Origin: Dehalococcoides mccartyi
Lineage (GTDB): Bacteria > Chloroflexota > Dehalococcoidia > UBA2979
Assembly (NCBI GenBank): GCA_945865925.1
Contig: CAMBFG010000004.1
Span: 110,659 to 174,658, forward strand
DNA: 64,000 nt
Direction of reading: 5' to 3'
Under the pieces are notes generated by a model, which was not told the DNA's origin, made no database searches, and worked only from the letters and a program-made list of their open reading frames with translations. Positions 49,175 through 57,420 of the stretch are shown here, piece after piece. The stretch's first letter is position 1; each line of letters begins with the position of its first letter. The position numbers were made by a program, and so were the translations under genes.

Positions 49175-50242
49175 ATGGCCACCAAGATCCGTGCGCAGTT
49201 GATCGGTGCCACCGGCTACGGCGGCCTCGGCATCCTCGAATTGCTCATCGGCCACCCCAACTTCGAGATCGCCGCCCTCGTGGCGCGTGACGACGCCGGT
49301 AAGCGCATCGACGAGGTCTACCCGCACCTAACGGGCCGCTGCGACCTGCCCGTGCAGGGGCCAGATGCCATCCAGGTGGGCGCCGACTGCGACGTCGTGA
49401 TCTTCGCCACGCCCGACCGCGTCTCGCAGCCGTATGCCGCCGACCTCGTCGCGCACGGCGTGCGCTTCATCGACTACTCGGGCGACTTCCGCTTCGCGAA
49501 CACCGAGGACTACGCGCGCTACGCCGACCGCCACCCCTCGATCAGCGACACCTCGCACCAGACGCCCGACCTCCTCGGCAAGGCCGTCTATGGCGTGACC
49601 GAACTGAACACGAAGGGCGTCGAGGGCGCATCGATCGTGGGTAACCCCGGCTGCTTCGCGGTCGGGATCGTGCTCGGCATGGCACCGCTGTACCGCGAAG
49701 GCCTCGTCGAGGACGGCGTGGTGATCGTGGACGGCTTGACGGGGTCTTCGGGCGCGGGGAAGAAGCCGGCGCCACTGCAGCACTTCAGCCACCTGAACGA
49801 CAATGTGATCCCCTACCGGGTCCTCAACCACCAGCACACCGTAGAAGCCGAGTTCACCCTCGGTCGGCTGGGGAAGGCGAAGGGGGCCACGGTCGACTTC
49901 ATCCCGCACCTGCTGGGGACGACGCGCGGCATCCTGAACACGATGCACACCACCCTCACGAAGTCGATCTCCCGCGCGTCGCTGCTGGAGCAGTACCGCG
50001 CCGCCTTCGAGGGGCACCCGTTCGTCCGCGTGCTGGACACCCCGCCGACGCTCAAAGGCACACTCGGCTCGAACTACATCGACATCTCGGTCTTCACGTC
50101 ACCTGACAATCGTCGAGCGGTTGTGATGACGTCGATCGACAACCTGATGAAGGGCCAGAGTGGCTCAGCGATGCAGAACCTGAACGTTATGTTCGGTTTG
50201 CCGCAGATCGCTGGCCTCGATCGCGGGCCGCTCTACCCGTAG
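49175..50242 (+). CDS. argC: N-acetyl-gamma-glutamyl-phosphate reductase
   Basis: A 355-residue arginine-pathway enzyme that reduces N-acetylglutamyl-5-phosphate to the semialdehyde with NADPH. The nucleotide loop GATGYGG is at 11-17, FIDYSGDFR at 98-106, and the catalytic Cys160 is in VGNPGCF. HLNDNVIPYRVLNHQHTVEAE and FIPHLLGTTRGILNT are typical. Start ATG 49175 (MATKIRAQLIGATGY). It is isolated from other arg genes here and ends in its own terminator. Confidence 0.93.
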   Translation: MATKIRAQLIGATGYGGLGILELLIGHPNFEIAALVARDDAGKRIDEVYPHLTGRCDLPVQGPDAIQVGADCDVVIFATPDRVSQPYAADLVAHGVRFIDYSGDFRFANTEDYARYADRHPSISDTSHQTPDLLGKAVYGVTELNTKGVEGASIVGNPGCFAVGIVLGMAPLYREGLVEDGVVIVDGLTGSSGAGKKPAPLQHFSHLNDNVIPYRVLNHQHTVEAEFTLGRLGKAKGATVDFIPHLLGTTRGILNTMHTTLTKSISRASLLEQYRAAFEGHPFVRVLDTPPTLKGTLGSNYIDISVFTSPDNRRAVVMTSIDNLMKGQSGSAMQNLNVMFGLPQIAGLDRGPLYP

Positions 50243-50297
50243 ACGCGCCGATTCACAGAAATGTCGCGGCGCGAATCCAGAAACCCCTCCTGCTCCC

Positions 50298-50323
50298 GAA
50301 CGAGGGCTGAGTAGCCCTCGTTC
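50298..50323 (+). terminator. Rho-independent terminator after argC
   Basis: An 11-bp perfect inverted repeat GAACGAGGGCT / AGCCCTCGTTC with a GAGT loop, 56 bases after the argC stop, followed by a short T/C-rich stretch. Confidence 0.8.
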
Positions 50324-50351
50324 TCCATCTGTCAGGCACCAGTCTGACAGG

Positions 50352-50436
50352 CCGGGTACGGCTGGAGCCGCCACCCCGGAGTACCCGGAAAGCCGGTGCC
50401 GGCCGTTCCCCCGCCTTGGCCGGCACCGCTTTCGGG
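50352..50436 (+). promoter_or_regulatory. Structured leader upstream of the sigma factor gene
   Basis: Two adjacent strong inverted repeats. The first pairs CCGGGTAC (50352-50359) with GTACCCGG (50381-50388), enclosing a smaller CGGCT/AGCCG hairpin. The second pairs about GAAAGC-CGGTGCCGGCC (from 50388) with GGCCGGCACCGCTTTC (to 50433), 16 bp with one bulge. I do not recognise a known riboswitch consensus. It lies in the likely 5' leader of the ECF sigma gene and could be a regulatory RNA element or a terminator-attenuator. Confidence 0.4.
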
Positions 50437-50520
50437 GCCATCAAATCTGCGCGGGACGGTCACCGTGAAGCGGGCGCGGACGATTCGCGCCACTTGAGGG
50501 GCGTTATCGTGGGTATTCGG

Positions 50521-51171
50521 ATGACGGCACTCTGGGGAACAGGCACGCTGCCTCTGCCCATGCCGTTCAGCGGTGCGAAGGCGGGCGCGTTGGACCGTAC
50601 TGCAGCGCGCGACGTCGTCGCCCCGGCAGACCCGGTCGACCTGACACGCCTCGTCGAACGCGCGAAGAGTGGCGACGCTCAGGCCTTCGGCGCCCTCTAT
50701 GACCGCTTCCAGCCCGAAATCCTCCGCTACCTCACCCACCGCACCCGCGACCCCGAAGCCGCCGAGGATCTCACCCAGCAGGTCTTTCTGAAGGCATGGC
50801 AGGCGATCCCCCGCTTCGAGCAGCGCGGCGTGCCCTTCAAGGCCTGGCTGTACCGCATGGCGCACAACCAGATGGTTGACCACTTCCGCACTCACAAACC
50901 CACGACTGAACTCGGCGACTTCGACCTCCCGGATGAGGCCGACCAGGAGTCCGCCCTGCTCACCGGCGAGATGAACGAGGCGCTCCAGCGCGCCCTCGCC
51001 CGACTGTCCGAGGACCACCGCCAGGTGCTGACGCTCCGCTTCCTGATGGAGAAGTCCGCCCGCGAAATCGGCGAGGTGATGGGCCGCAAAGAGGTCACCG
51101 TGCGCGGCCTCCAGATGCGCGCACTGCAGGCGCTCCGCCGCGAGATCGATGAGATGGGAGGGCTGCCATGA
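50521..51171 (+). CDS. ECF-type sigma-70 family RNA polymerase sigma factor
   Basis: A 216-residue sigma factor. Region 2 is FGALYDRFQPEILRYLTHRT...AEDLTQQVFLKAWQAI (about residues 60-105), with FKAWLYRMAHNQMVDHFR ahead of the linker; region 4 is LARLSEDHRQVLTLRFLMEKSAREIGEVMG. Regions 1 and 3 are absent, as in ECF sigmas. Start taken at ATG 50521, though the frame is open to 50416. It overlaps the FecR-domain gene by four bases (ATGA), the normal layout for a sigma with its cognate regulator. Confidence 0.88.
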   Translation: MTALWGTGTLPLPMPFSGAKAGALDRTAARDVVAPADPVDLTRLVERAKSGDAQAFGALYDRFQPEILRYLTHRTRDPEAAEDLTQQVFLKAWQAIPRFEQRGVPFKAWLYRMAHNQMVDHFRTHKPTTELGDFDLPDEADQESALLTGEMNEALQRALARLSEDHRQVLTLRFLMEKSAREIGEVMGRKEVTVRGLQMRALQALRREIDEMGGLP

Positions 51172-53273
51172 CGACACCGCTCTCCATCGACGAGATCCTC
51201 GATCGCTGCATCGACGACATTCGAGGCGGCCACGCCACCGTCGACGAGTGCCTGACGCGCTACTCGGAACACCGCGCCGAACTGGAGCCCCTGCTCCGCA
51301 CCGTCGCCTCACTGAGCACGCTCCCTCGCAGTGAAGCCGTCGCGCCAGCTTCCGAGCGCCGCGTCGCTTTCATGGACGCGTTGCACGCCACGCCGCAGGA
51401 ACGCCCGCGGCGGTTGCGCGTGCCCTCGCTCACCGGCGTCTTCGGCGCTGGGGCGTTCCGCATCGTCGGGCCCGCCTTCGCGATGGCGGCACTCGCGGTC
51501 GCACTCGTCCTTGGCGGCGGCGCCACCCCGGCTGCCGCCTCCACGCTCACCATCTTTGACGGCGACGTCGAACGTCTCGATGGCGCTGAGTGGAAGCCCA
51601 TGCACGACGGCGACGCACTCGAGGCTGGCGTGCGCATGCGCACGGCGGCCGGCGGGTACGCGATGATTACCTTCCCGGATGGCTCGACCATCGCCCTCGA
51701 CCCCGCGACCGAGCTCACGATCGAGACACTGGCCGTTGCCCCTCGACGCATCGAAGTGCGCCAGCAGTCCGGCCGGATGTGGCACGACATCGTCCACGAC
51801 GAAACCGAGGGCTCACGCTTCGTCGTACTGACGCCGGACACGCGCGTGGAAGTGCTGGGCACGGTCTTCCAGACCGTCGTAGACGCTGCCACCGGGCAGA
51901 CTGACGTCGCCACCGTGGACGGTGAAGTGCGCGTGGTCACCAGCGAGCAGGCCGTCCCGGTCGGTCGCGGCGAGACGGTGCGCACTCACAAGTCGACCAT
52001 CGAAGAAGTCGCCATCGCCCCGCTGGTGGACAGCGCTCTCATCATCCGTGGCCCGCTCGCGGCAGCCGTGATGGCCTCGGACGGTCGCGGGACCGGTGTG
52101 CGCGTGGACGGTGTGACCTTCCGCCAGTTGCGTGGCATCACCACCGCCAGCACAGACGGCGTCCAGCGCTTCGACCTCCAGGGCATCGATGCCGGCACGT
52201 ACACCCTGATCCTGCAGCGCTACGGCGATGGCGCGGGTTCGATCGTGCTCGGCACGCCGGGCGGTCAGCAGCAGTTCACCGTGGACGCCGACGCGAAGAC
52301 GGCGCGGCTGCCGCTGCGCCTCGAAGTGAAGGCGGGCCTGCCCGTCCTCGTCGCGGGCTTGCTCCAGACGGCGGGCGACGTCCCGGCGACCGCGCCGACT
52401 GCACGCGTCGCCGAGAGCGACCGCACGAAGGCTGCCGTTGAACTCGCCGCCCAGGCGCGCCAACGCGAGGAGGCGACCACCGTCGCCGCACGCGCGACCG
52501 CCACCAAGACGCCGACTCCGAAGGCGACCGTGAAGGCCACCGAGCAAAAGACCCCCACGCCGAAGGCGACCGAGCGCGCCGCGGATCGCACGGCCACAGC
52601 AACCCGGACCGCAGCCCCGACTCGGACCCCCACACCCACTGCGACGCCCTCGTTCGACCCTGCTCTCGTCGCCTACGCGCAGCGCCTGCGAAACGCGATC
52701 GCTTCCGGCAAGGCCGAGGAGATCCGACCAGCACTGACGGAAGCCCTCGCTGGTGACAACGCTGCGCTGAAGCGCGGACGCGTCACGATCATCGCCGGCG
52801 CGCTCGACAATGAGACCAACGCCCAGCGCGTCGCGAACCTGTTCGTCGGCGGCCAGAATGCAGCACTCCGGGACAGCCTGCGGGCGGCACTCTCCGCGAA
52901 CGGGGGCGACGGTCGAGGTCGCTTCGACGCCGCGATCGTGGTCGCCGACGCTCGTCGCATCAAGCAGACGACCACGCTCACCAGGACACCGACGCCTGCG
53001 CCGTCCCCCACCGGGACGGCACTTCCTATCACCACGGTGACGGTGACGGTGACGCCGACGCCTGCCCCGACCTCCACCGCCACGCCGTCGTCGACACCTA
53101 CCGCCACGCCGTCCCCGACACCCACGGCCACACCATCGCCGACACCCACCGCCACACCGTCGCCGACACCCACCGCCACGCCATCGCCGACACCCACTGC
53201 GACCCCAACACTGCCGATCTCGATCCCAACGACGTTCCCGACCGTCAGTCCGATCGCCACGCCGACTCGCTAG
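51168..53273 (+). CDS. FecR-domain membrane protein with PT-rich stalk (candidate anti-sigma)
   Basis: A 701-residue protein. Residues 1-80 are a soluble N-terminal segment (SIDEILDRCIDDIRGGHATVDECLTRY) of the kind found beside ECF sigmas. One membrane helix follows at about 97-125 (IVGPAFAMAALAVALVL). Then comes a FecR-type domain at about 125-270 (LTIFDGDVERL, TFPDGSTIALDPATELTIE, VRVVTSEQAVPVGRGET). The remainder is extracellular, Ala/Arg-rich, then TPTP repeats. It lacks a zinc-binding anti-sigma motif, so its sigma contact would be through the N-terminal segment. Translationally coupled to the sigma gene. Confidence 0.85.
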   Translation: MTTPLSIDEILDRCIDDIRGGHATVDECLTRYSEHRAELEPLLRTVASLSTLPRSEAVAPASERRVAFMDALHATPQERPRRLRVPSLTGVFGAGAFRIVGPAFAMAALAVALVLGGGATPAAASTLTIFDGDVERLDGAEWKPMHDGDALEAGVRMRTAAGGYAMITFPDGSTIALDPATELTIETLAVAPRRIEVRQQSGRMWHDIVHDETEGSRFVVLTPDTRVEVLGTVFQTVVDAATGQTDVATVDGEVRVVTSEQAVPVGRGETVRTHKSTIEEVAIAPLVDSALIIRGPLAAAVMASDGRGTGVRVDGVTFRQLRGITTASTDGVQRFDLQGIDAGTYTLILQRYGDGAGSIVLGTPGGQQQFTVDADAKTARLPLRLEVKAGLPVLVAGLLQTAGDVPATAPTARVAESDRTKAAVELAAQARQREEATTVAARATATKTPTPKATVKATEQKTPTPKATERAADRTATATRTAAPTRTPTPTATPSFDPALVAYAQRLRNAIASGKAEEIRPALTEALAGDNAALKRGRVTIIAGALDNETNAQRVANLFVGGQNAALRDSLRAALSANGGDGRGRFDAAIVVADARRIKQTTTLTRTPTPAPSPTGTALPITTVTVTVTPTPAPTSTATPSSTPTATPSPTPTATPSPTPTATPSPTPTATPSPTPTATPTLPISIPTTFPTVSPIATPTR
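53082..53201 (+). repeat. Five 24-bp tandem repeats coding TATPSPTP-type units
   Basis: Five head-to-tail units of 24 bases, each coding eight residues (TPSPTPTA in phase), inside the C-terminal stalk of the FecR protein. Units differ mainly at third codon positions, so the repeat is kept at protein level. Such units commonly vary in number between strains. Confidence 0.85.
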
Positions 53274-53308
53274 TCAACCGCTGACCTCGACGAACACGCG
53301 GCGCCCCG

Positions 53309-54340
53309 TCACCTGACGGCGATGCCCTCTGCGATCAGACGCGCGTGCATACGTTGCATCAGTACGTGCCGGAGCGCAGCCGCGTCCGCGAAGGACTGAG
53401 CGCGCACTCGCACGACCACCTCGATGTTGGCGTCCGCGAATCGGGTGAGGCGCACCACCGGCTCGCTGCCCGGCGCGGCGCCCGGCTCCTCGTCGCGCAC
53501 GCGTCGGGCTTCGGCGGTCAGGAGTTCCACCACGCGTGCGAGGTCTGCGGTGTATGGGAGCCCAAGTTCCACGCGCGCGTCCATGGTGGGGTCGCCCGCC
53601 GAGTAGTTCGTCACAACCGAGCCTGCGAGCAAACTATTCGGCACGATCACGATGTTGTTGTCGCCGTTGCGTAGCCGCGTCGCGCGCCAGCCGATGTCCT
53701 CCACGCGCCCGGACGGCCCCCCCGCGACCTCGATCTGGTCGCCCACACGCACCGAGGCGTCCGACAGCATGTACGACGAGGCGAACAGGTTGGCGAGCAG
53801 TGGCTGCAGCGCCAGTGCGACCGCGAGGCCGCCGATGCCGAGGCCAGCGAGCAGCGGGCTGATCTGAATCCCCAGGGTGTCGAGGACGATCATCGCGCCC
53901 GCCAGGACGATGACGACGCCGGCCGCACGTCGCAACAACGGCGCCGAGCGCGAGTCCAACCGCCCTCCGGCCACACTCGAACGGCCCGTGTACCAGGTCA
54001 GCAGTCTCGACACGATGCGCTGCGTCGCGAACGTCACGACCGCGACGGTTGCGGCCACCCAGACCTGGTCCACCCTCGGGCGGTGCGGTCCGAGGTAGGA
54101 GAGCGTGCGCAGGGCGAAGAAGAGCGCCTGCGCGAAGACGAGGAGGACGACCGGGCCTCGCAGCGCCCCGGCGAGCGCCTCGTCCAGGTCGCGGTGGGAG
54201 GCGCGGGTGACGCGATGGACGCCCCAGCGCAGAGCCATCGTCAGCAGGCGGCCGGCAGCGGCGGCGAGCAGCACGAGGCCCAGCGCGATCGCCGTCTCGC
54301 CCCATTCGGCACGCGTCAGCCCGAATCGGAATCCATCCAC
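53309..54340 (-). CDS. mscS: MscS-family mechanosensitive ion channel
   Basis: A 343-residue small-conductance mechanosensitive channel. Four hydrophobic segments precede the core; the pore helix region is LLAGLGIGGLAVALALQPLLANLF, with Gly/Ala packing as in MscS TM3, followed by SSYMLSDASVRVGDQIEV and the cytoplasmic vestibule (GRVEDIGWRATRLRNGDNN, VPNSLLAGSVVTNYS). It relieves osmotic pressure. Convergent with the FecR gene. Confidence 0.92.
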   Translation of the reverse strand: MDGFRFGLTRAEWGETAIALGLVLLAAAAGRLLTMALRWGVHRVTRASHRDLDEALAGALRGPVVLLVFAQALFFALRTLSYLGPHRPRVDQVWVAATVAVVTFATQRIVSRLLTWYTGRSSVAGGRLDSRSAPLLRRAAGVVIVLAGAMIVLDTLGIQISPLLAGLGIGGLAVALALQPLLANLFASSYMLSDASVRVGDQIEVAGGPSGRVEDIGWRATRLRNGDNNIVIVPNSLLAGSVVTNYSAGDPTMDARVELGLPYTADLARVVELLTAEARRVRDEEPGAAPGSEPVVRLTRFADANIEVVVRVRAQSFADAAALRHVLMQRMHARLIAEGIAVR

Positions 54341-54419
54341 CGTCGCATCCTATCCCACACTTGTTTCACATCTGGAACCGAATGAGATGCCATACTGCGG
54401 ATGTTCAAGGAGAACACCC

Positions 54420-55274
54420 GTGTTTCAGTCGATCTCTCACACCTTCGGCCTGATGAAGACCTCATGGCGCGTGCTCATGCAGGATCGGGAACTGATGCTC
54501 TTCCCCGTCCTGTCCGGCATCGTCGTCATCGCCGTCGCCGGCTTCTTCGCGGCCCTCGGATACAGCCTCGGCACCTTCGACCGCGTCGCCGCCTCCAGCA
54601 ACGAGGCGAGCACGGCAGCCACGGTGAATGGCGCAGACATGGCGCTCTTTGTCGCGCTCTCGTTCGTGATGACCGCCGTCGCGGTGTTCTTCAACGCGGC
54701 CCTGATCTCGGCGGCGCTGGAGCGGCTCAACGGCGGCGACCCGACGGTGCGCTCGGGCCTCAACGCCGCCGTCCGCAGCCTGCCCGCCATCCTCGGCTGG
54801 GCGGCGATCTCCGCGACGGTCGGCCTGCTCCTGCAACTCGCCCGGAGCCAGGCCCGCGAGGGCGCACTGGCCATCGTCACGAGGATCGCGATCGCGATCG
54901 TCGGTGGCATCTGGGCCTACATGACCTTCTTCGTCGTACCGATCATGGTCGCGGAACGCCTCGGCCCGATCGCCGCGATCAAGCGCTCGAAGGCGCTGTT
55001 CCGTCAGACCTGGGGCAACCAGGCCGTCGCCGGTTTCGGCTTCGGTCTGATCTACCTCGGCGCGATCGTGGTGACGGCGGTGGTCGCGGTGCCGCTGTTC
55101 ATGGTCTACCCGCTCCTCGGCATCATCGCGGGCGCGGCCGTCTTCTCGGTTACGTTCGGCACCGTGGCGGCGATGGAGGGCGTCTTCAAGGCAGCGCTCT
55201 ACGGCTTCGCCGCCGGCAAGCCCTCGGAGGCCTTCGACAACGCCACACTGCGTTCCGCCTACCGCGCCATGTAA
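54420..55274 (+). CDS. DUF6159-type membrane protein
   Basis: A 284-residue polytopic protein, GTG start after AAGGAG, with about six hydrophobic segments. The N terminus (FQSISHTFGLMKTSWRVLMQDRELMLFPVLSG) matches the DUF6159 family as I recall it; FRQTWGNQAVAGFGFGLIYL lies in the second half. Function unknown. It is divergent from mscS. Confidence 0.8.
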   Translation: MFQSISHTFGLMKTSWRVLMQDRELMLFPVLSGIVVIAVAGFFAALGYSLGTFDRVAASSNEASTAATVNGADMALFVALSFVMTAVAVFFNAALISAALERLNGGDPTVRSGLNAAVRSLPAILGWAAISATVGLLLQLARSQAREGALAIVTRIAIAIVGGIWAYMTFFVVPIMVAERLGPIAAIKRSKALFRQTWGNQAVAGFGFGLIYLGAIVVTAVVAVPLFMVYPLLGIIAGAAVFSVTFGTVAAMEGVFKAALYGFAAGKPSEAFDNATLRSAYRAM

Positions 55275-55302
55275 TACCCGATGCCCTCGGCGGGCCTCCA
55301 GA

Positions 55303-55836
55303 TCAGTGCTGCGCATCCGCGCCGAGGCGTTCCCCGGCGCGGATGTGTATGTCCAGACGGTTTTCGGCAGGCGGGATCGGGCACGAGTACGCCGCGTTGT
55401 ATGCGCAGTACGGGTGGTACGCGTAGTTGAAGTCCAGCAGCAGCCGTCCGCCTTCGAGTTCCGGCAGGTCGAGGTAGCGCCCGGCGCCATAGGTCTCAGA
55501 CCCCGCGCCAGCGTCGACGAACGGCAGGAACAGGGCGCCGGTGTGCGGATCTCGGAACACCGTGAGCGCCTGCTCCTTCCCGTCTACGACGAACCCGATG
55601 CGTGCCCACCGTTCGTACTCCCGCGCCTCCCCGTCCGACGTCGCCAGCTCGACGACCTCGAGGTCTTCGTACGGCTGCGGCGTCACCTCGAAGACGAGCG
55701 ACGGCGCCTCCGGGTAGTACGCGAGGCCGGTGAAGGTGCGGCGGTGCGCGGGCGTGAGCGGGGACTCGGGCTCGTCGCGGAAGAACGCGTCTTTCGCCGC
55801 ACGATACTCCTGCAGCTCGCTCGGCTCGTCCGTCAT
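55303..55836 (-). CDS. DUF1684 family protein
   Basis: A 177-residue soluble protein. The family hallmark is the C-terminal FNYAYHPYCAYNAAYSCP and PPAENRLDIHIRAGE; earlier comes YRAAKDAFFRDEPESPL, which starts many DUF1684 proteins. Function unknown; the fold is predicted beta-rich. The ATG at 55836 overlaps the YqeC stop by four bases (ATGA), so it is coupled to that gene. The longer frame to 56160 is shadow of yqeC. Confidence 0.88.
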   Translation of the reverse strand: MTDEPSELQEYRAAKDAFFRDEPESPLTPAHRRTFTGLAYYPEAPSLVFEVTPQPYEDLEVVELATSDGEAREYERWARIGFVVDGKEQALTVFRDPHTGALFLPFVDAGAGSETYGAGRYLDLPELEGGRLLLDFNYAYHPYCAYNAAYSCPIPPAENRLDIHIRAGERLGADAQH

Positions 55837-56615
55837 CGCAAGGGCTCCTCTGAGTCGCGCAGCGCGGCCACGAGGACGCGGGCCACGCCTGCCTGTTGGA
55901 TCGCCTCGGCGATCGCCTGCGCCGCTCCAGGGTGCGAGTCCGCCTGGTTCACCACCACCGCGAACGGACGCCCTTCGAGGTGCTTCCGCCCACCTCCCTC
56001 GTGCGCCAGCACCCGCGCGATGAGCGAGGCGTCGCACACGGCATCGGCGGGCAGGCCAGACACCAGCGCGCGCACGCACTCCGGACGATGGACGTGCGCC
56101 TCGTCCAGTGGCTGGCCGAGGACGCTCGCGCCGACGACGGCGACGACGTGCGTCGCGCACGCCGGGATCACCGGCTCGTGGTCGCCCGGCGCTTTGAACG
56201 GTCGCGCGCGACTGCCATCCGCCTCTACCAGCACCGCGTCCACGCCACCGAGGCCAACCAGCTCCGCGATGGCCTCGGGGACGAGCGGCGCGAGGCGGCC
56301 CGCCGGCTGCGGTTCCACGCCCGCAACGACGAGCGTGCCGGCACCCGGTGCCCGCACCACGCGCGCTGCTACCTCGGCTGGCGGCGCTTCGATGAGCGGC
56401 GGCATCGGCCAGCCGTGGGGCGCAGGGGTGAAGCGCGTGGTGCCGGTCACGATGGCACGACCACCAAGCGCCGCCACCTCTCGCGCGAGCGCGTAGACCA
56501 GCGAGGTCTTCCCGCCACCACCGACGACCGCGACGACCGGCACGCCTCGGAACTCGTCGAGCGCCAGTGCGTGCCAGAGCGGCGCGCGAGCAGGGGCTTC
56601 GGCGTTCCGTATCAT
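55833..56615 (-). CDS. yqeC: YqeC-like molybdenum hydroxylase accessory protein
   Basis: A 260-residue P-loop-like protein with VVGGGGKTSLVYALA at about 30-44 and VLVEADGSRARPFKAPGDHEPVIP, the hallmark of the YqeC family annotated as selenium-dependent hydroxylase accessory. It is next to a divergent MobA-like gene, a combination that supports a role in molybdenum cofactor maturation. No hydroxylase or selenium genes are visible in this window. Start ATG 56615; longer frame is antisense shadow. Confidence 0.85.
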   Translation of the reverse strand: MIRNAEAPARAPLWHALALDEFRGVPVVAVVGGGGKTSLVYALAREVAALGGRAIVTGTTRFTPAPHGWPMPPLIEAPPAEVAARVVRAPGAGTLVVAGVEPQPAGRLAPLVPEAIAELVGLGGVDAVLVEADGSRARPFKAPGDHEPVIPACATHVVAVVGASVLGQPLDEAHVHRPECVRALVSGLPADAVCDASLIARVLAHEGGGRKHLEGRPFAVVVNQADSHPGAAQAIAEAIQQAGVARVLVAALRDSEEPLR

Positions 56616-56685
56616 CGGGCGTGCAACATCGAGGCCGACTGTGAGGTCATGCGGGCGATCGTAGGCCGCAGGGACGGGGGACGGG

Positions 56686-57312
56686 ATGATCGAGGCGGAC
56701 GTCACCGCCATTGTCCTCTGCGGTGGGCGCTCCTCACGCATGGGGCGCGACAAAGCCTCGATCGAGTTCGAGGGGGCGCCGCTGCTCCAACGCACGGTCT
56801 CCGCTGCAGCCGCGGTGGCGTCGGAGATTGTCCTGGTACGCGCACCCGGGCAGACGCTGCCGCCCGTCAACGCCTCATGTCCTGTCGTGACGGTCGAGGA
56901 CGCCGTCGCGGGCGAGGGGCCGCTATACGGCATGGCGACCGGCCTCGCTGCCGCACACGGCGCGCGCTGCCTGCTGCTCGGAGTGGACATGCCGTACCTG
57001 CAGCCGTCGTTGCTCCGCCTACTCCTCGAGGCCCTGCGCACCGGGAATGGCGCACGCTGGGTCGTCCCGATCGCGGAGAAACGCCCCCAGCCACTCTGCT
57101 CCGCGATGGCACTCGACGCGCTCTCGGTATTGCGGGCGCACCTCGAGGGCGGCGACCGGGCACCGATGGCCGTCGCGGCCGACCTCGGTCTGCTGCGCCT
57201 GGGCGAGGAGCTGTGGCGCGCCGCGGATCCGAGTGGGCTGTCGTTCGTGGACGTCGACACGCCGGAGGCGCTGGAGGCGGCACGAGCGCTGTCTGACAAA
57301 ACGGGCCCGTAG
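56686..57312 (+). CDS. mobA: Molybdenum cofactor guanylyltransferase
   Basis: A 208-residue nucleotidyltransferase with the MobA motif AIVLCGGRSSRMGRDKASIEFEG at residues 8-30, then EGPLYGMATGL and LLLGVDMPYLQ. MobA or the related MocA links GMP or CMP to molybdopterin. The CGG-RSSRMG-DK motif favours MobA, but MocA cannot be fully excluded without further context. Divergent from yqeC, 70 bases apart. Confidence 0.87.
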   Translation: MIEADVTAIVLCGGRSSRMGRDKASIEFEGAPLLQRTVSAAAAVASEIVLVRAPGQTLPPVNASCPVVTVEDAVAGEGPLYGMATGLAAAHGARCLLLGVDMPYLQPSLLRLLLEALRTGNGARWVVPIAEKRPQPLCSAMALDALSVLRAHLEGGDRAPMAVAADLGLLRLGEELWRAADPSGLSFVDVDTPEALEAARALSDKTGP

Positions 57313-57420
57313 TCACCGCGAAACACGCAGGGGCAGGTGCCTGCGCTACCGTGCGCGACGCGGCGTCAGCGGCTCGCGAGGAGGCGAGGCGCTCTTCCCA
57401 CGCCGCAGGCGGAGGTCTTC

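Noticed and set aside
50352-50436. Known riboswitch (cobalamin, TPP, c-di-GMP, ZTP)
   Set aside because: None of the conserved core sequences I know for these classes is present; kept only as an unassigned structured leader.
53082-53201. Possible CRISPR or satellite array
   Set aside because: The repeats are 24 bases with no spacers, in frame, and encode a PT-rich stalk.
55896-57296. 466-codon plus-strand frame
   Set aside because: Shadow of yqeC (antisense) and of mobA in another frame; low-complexity Arg-rich sequence.
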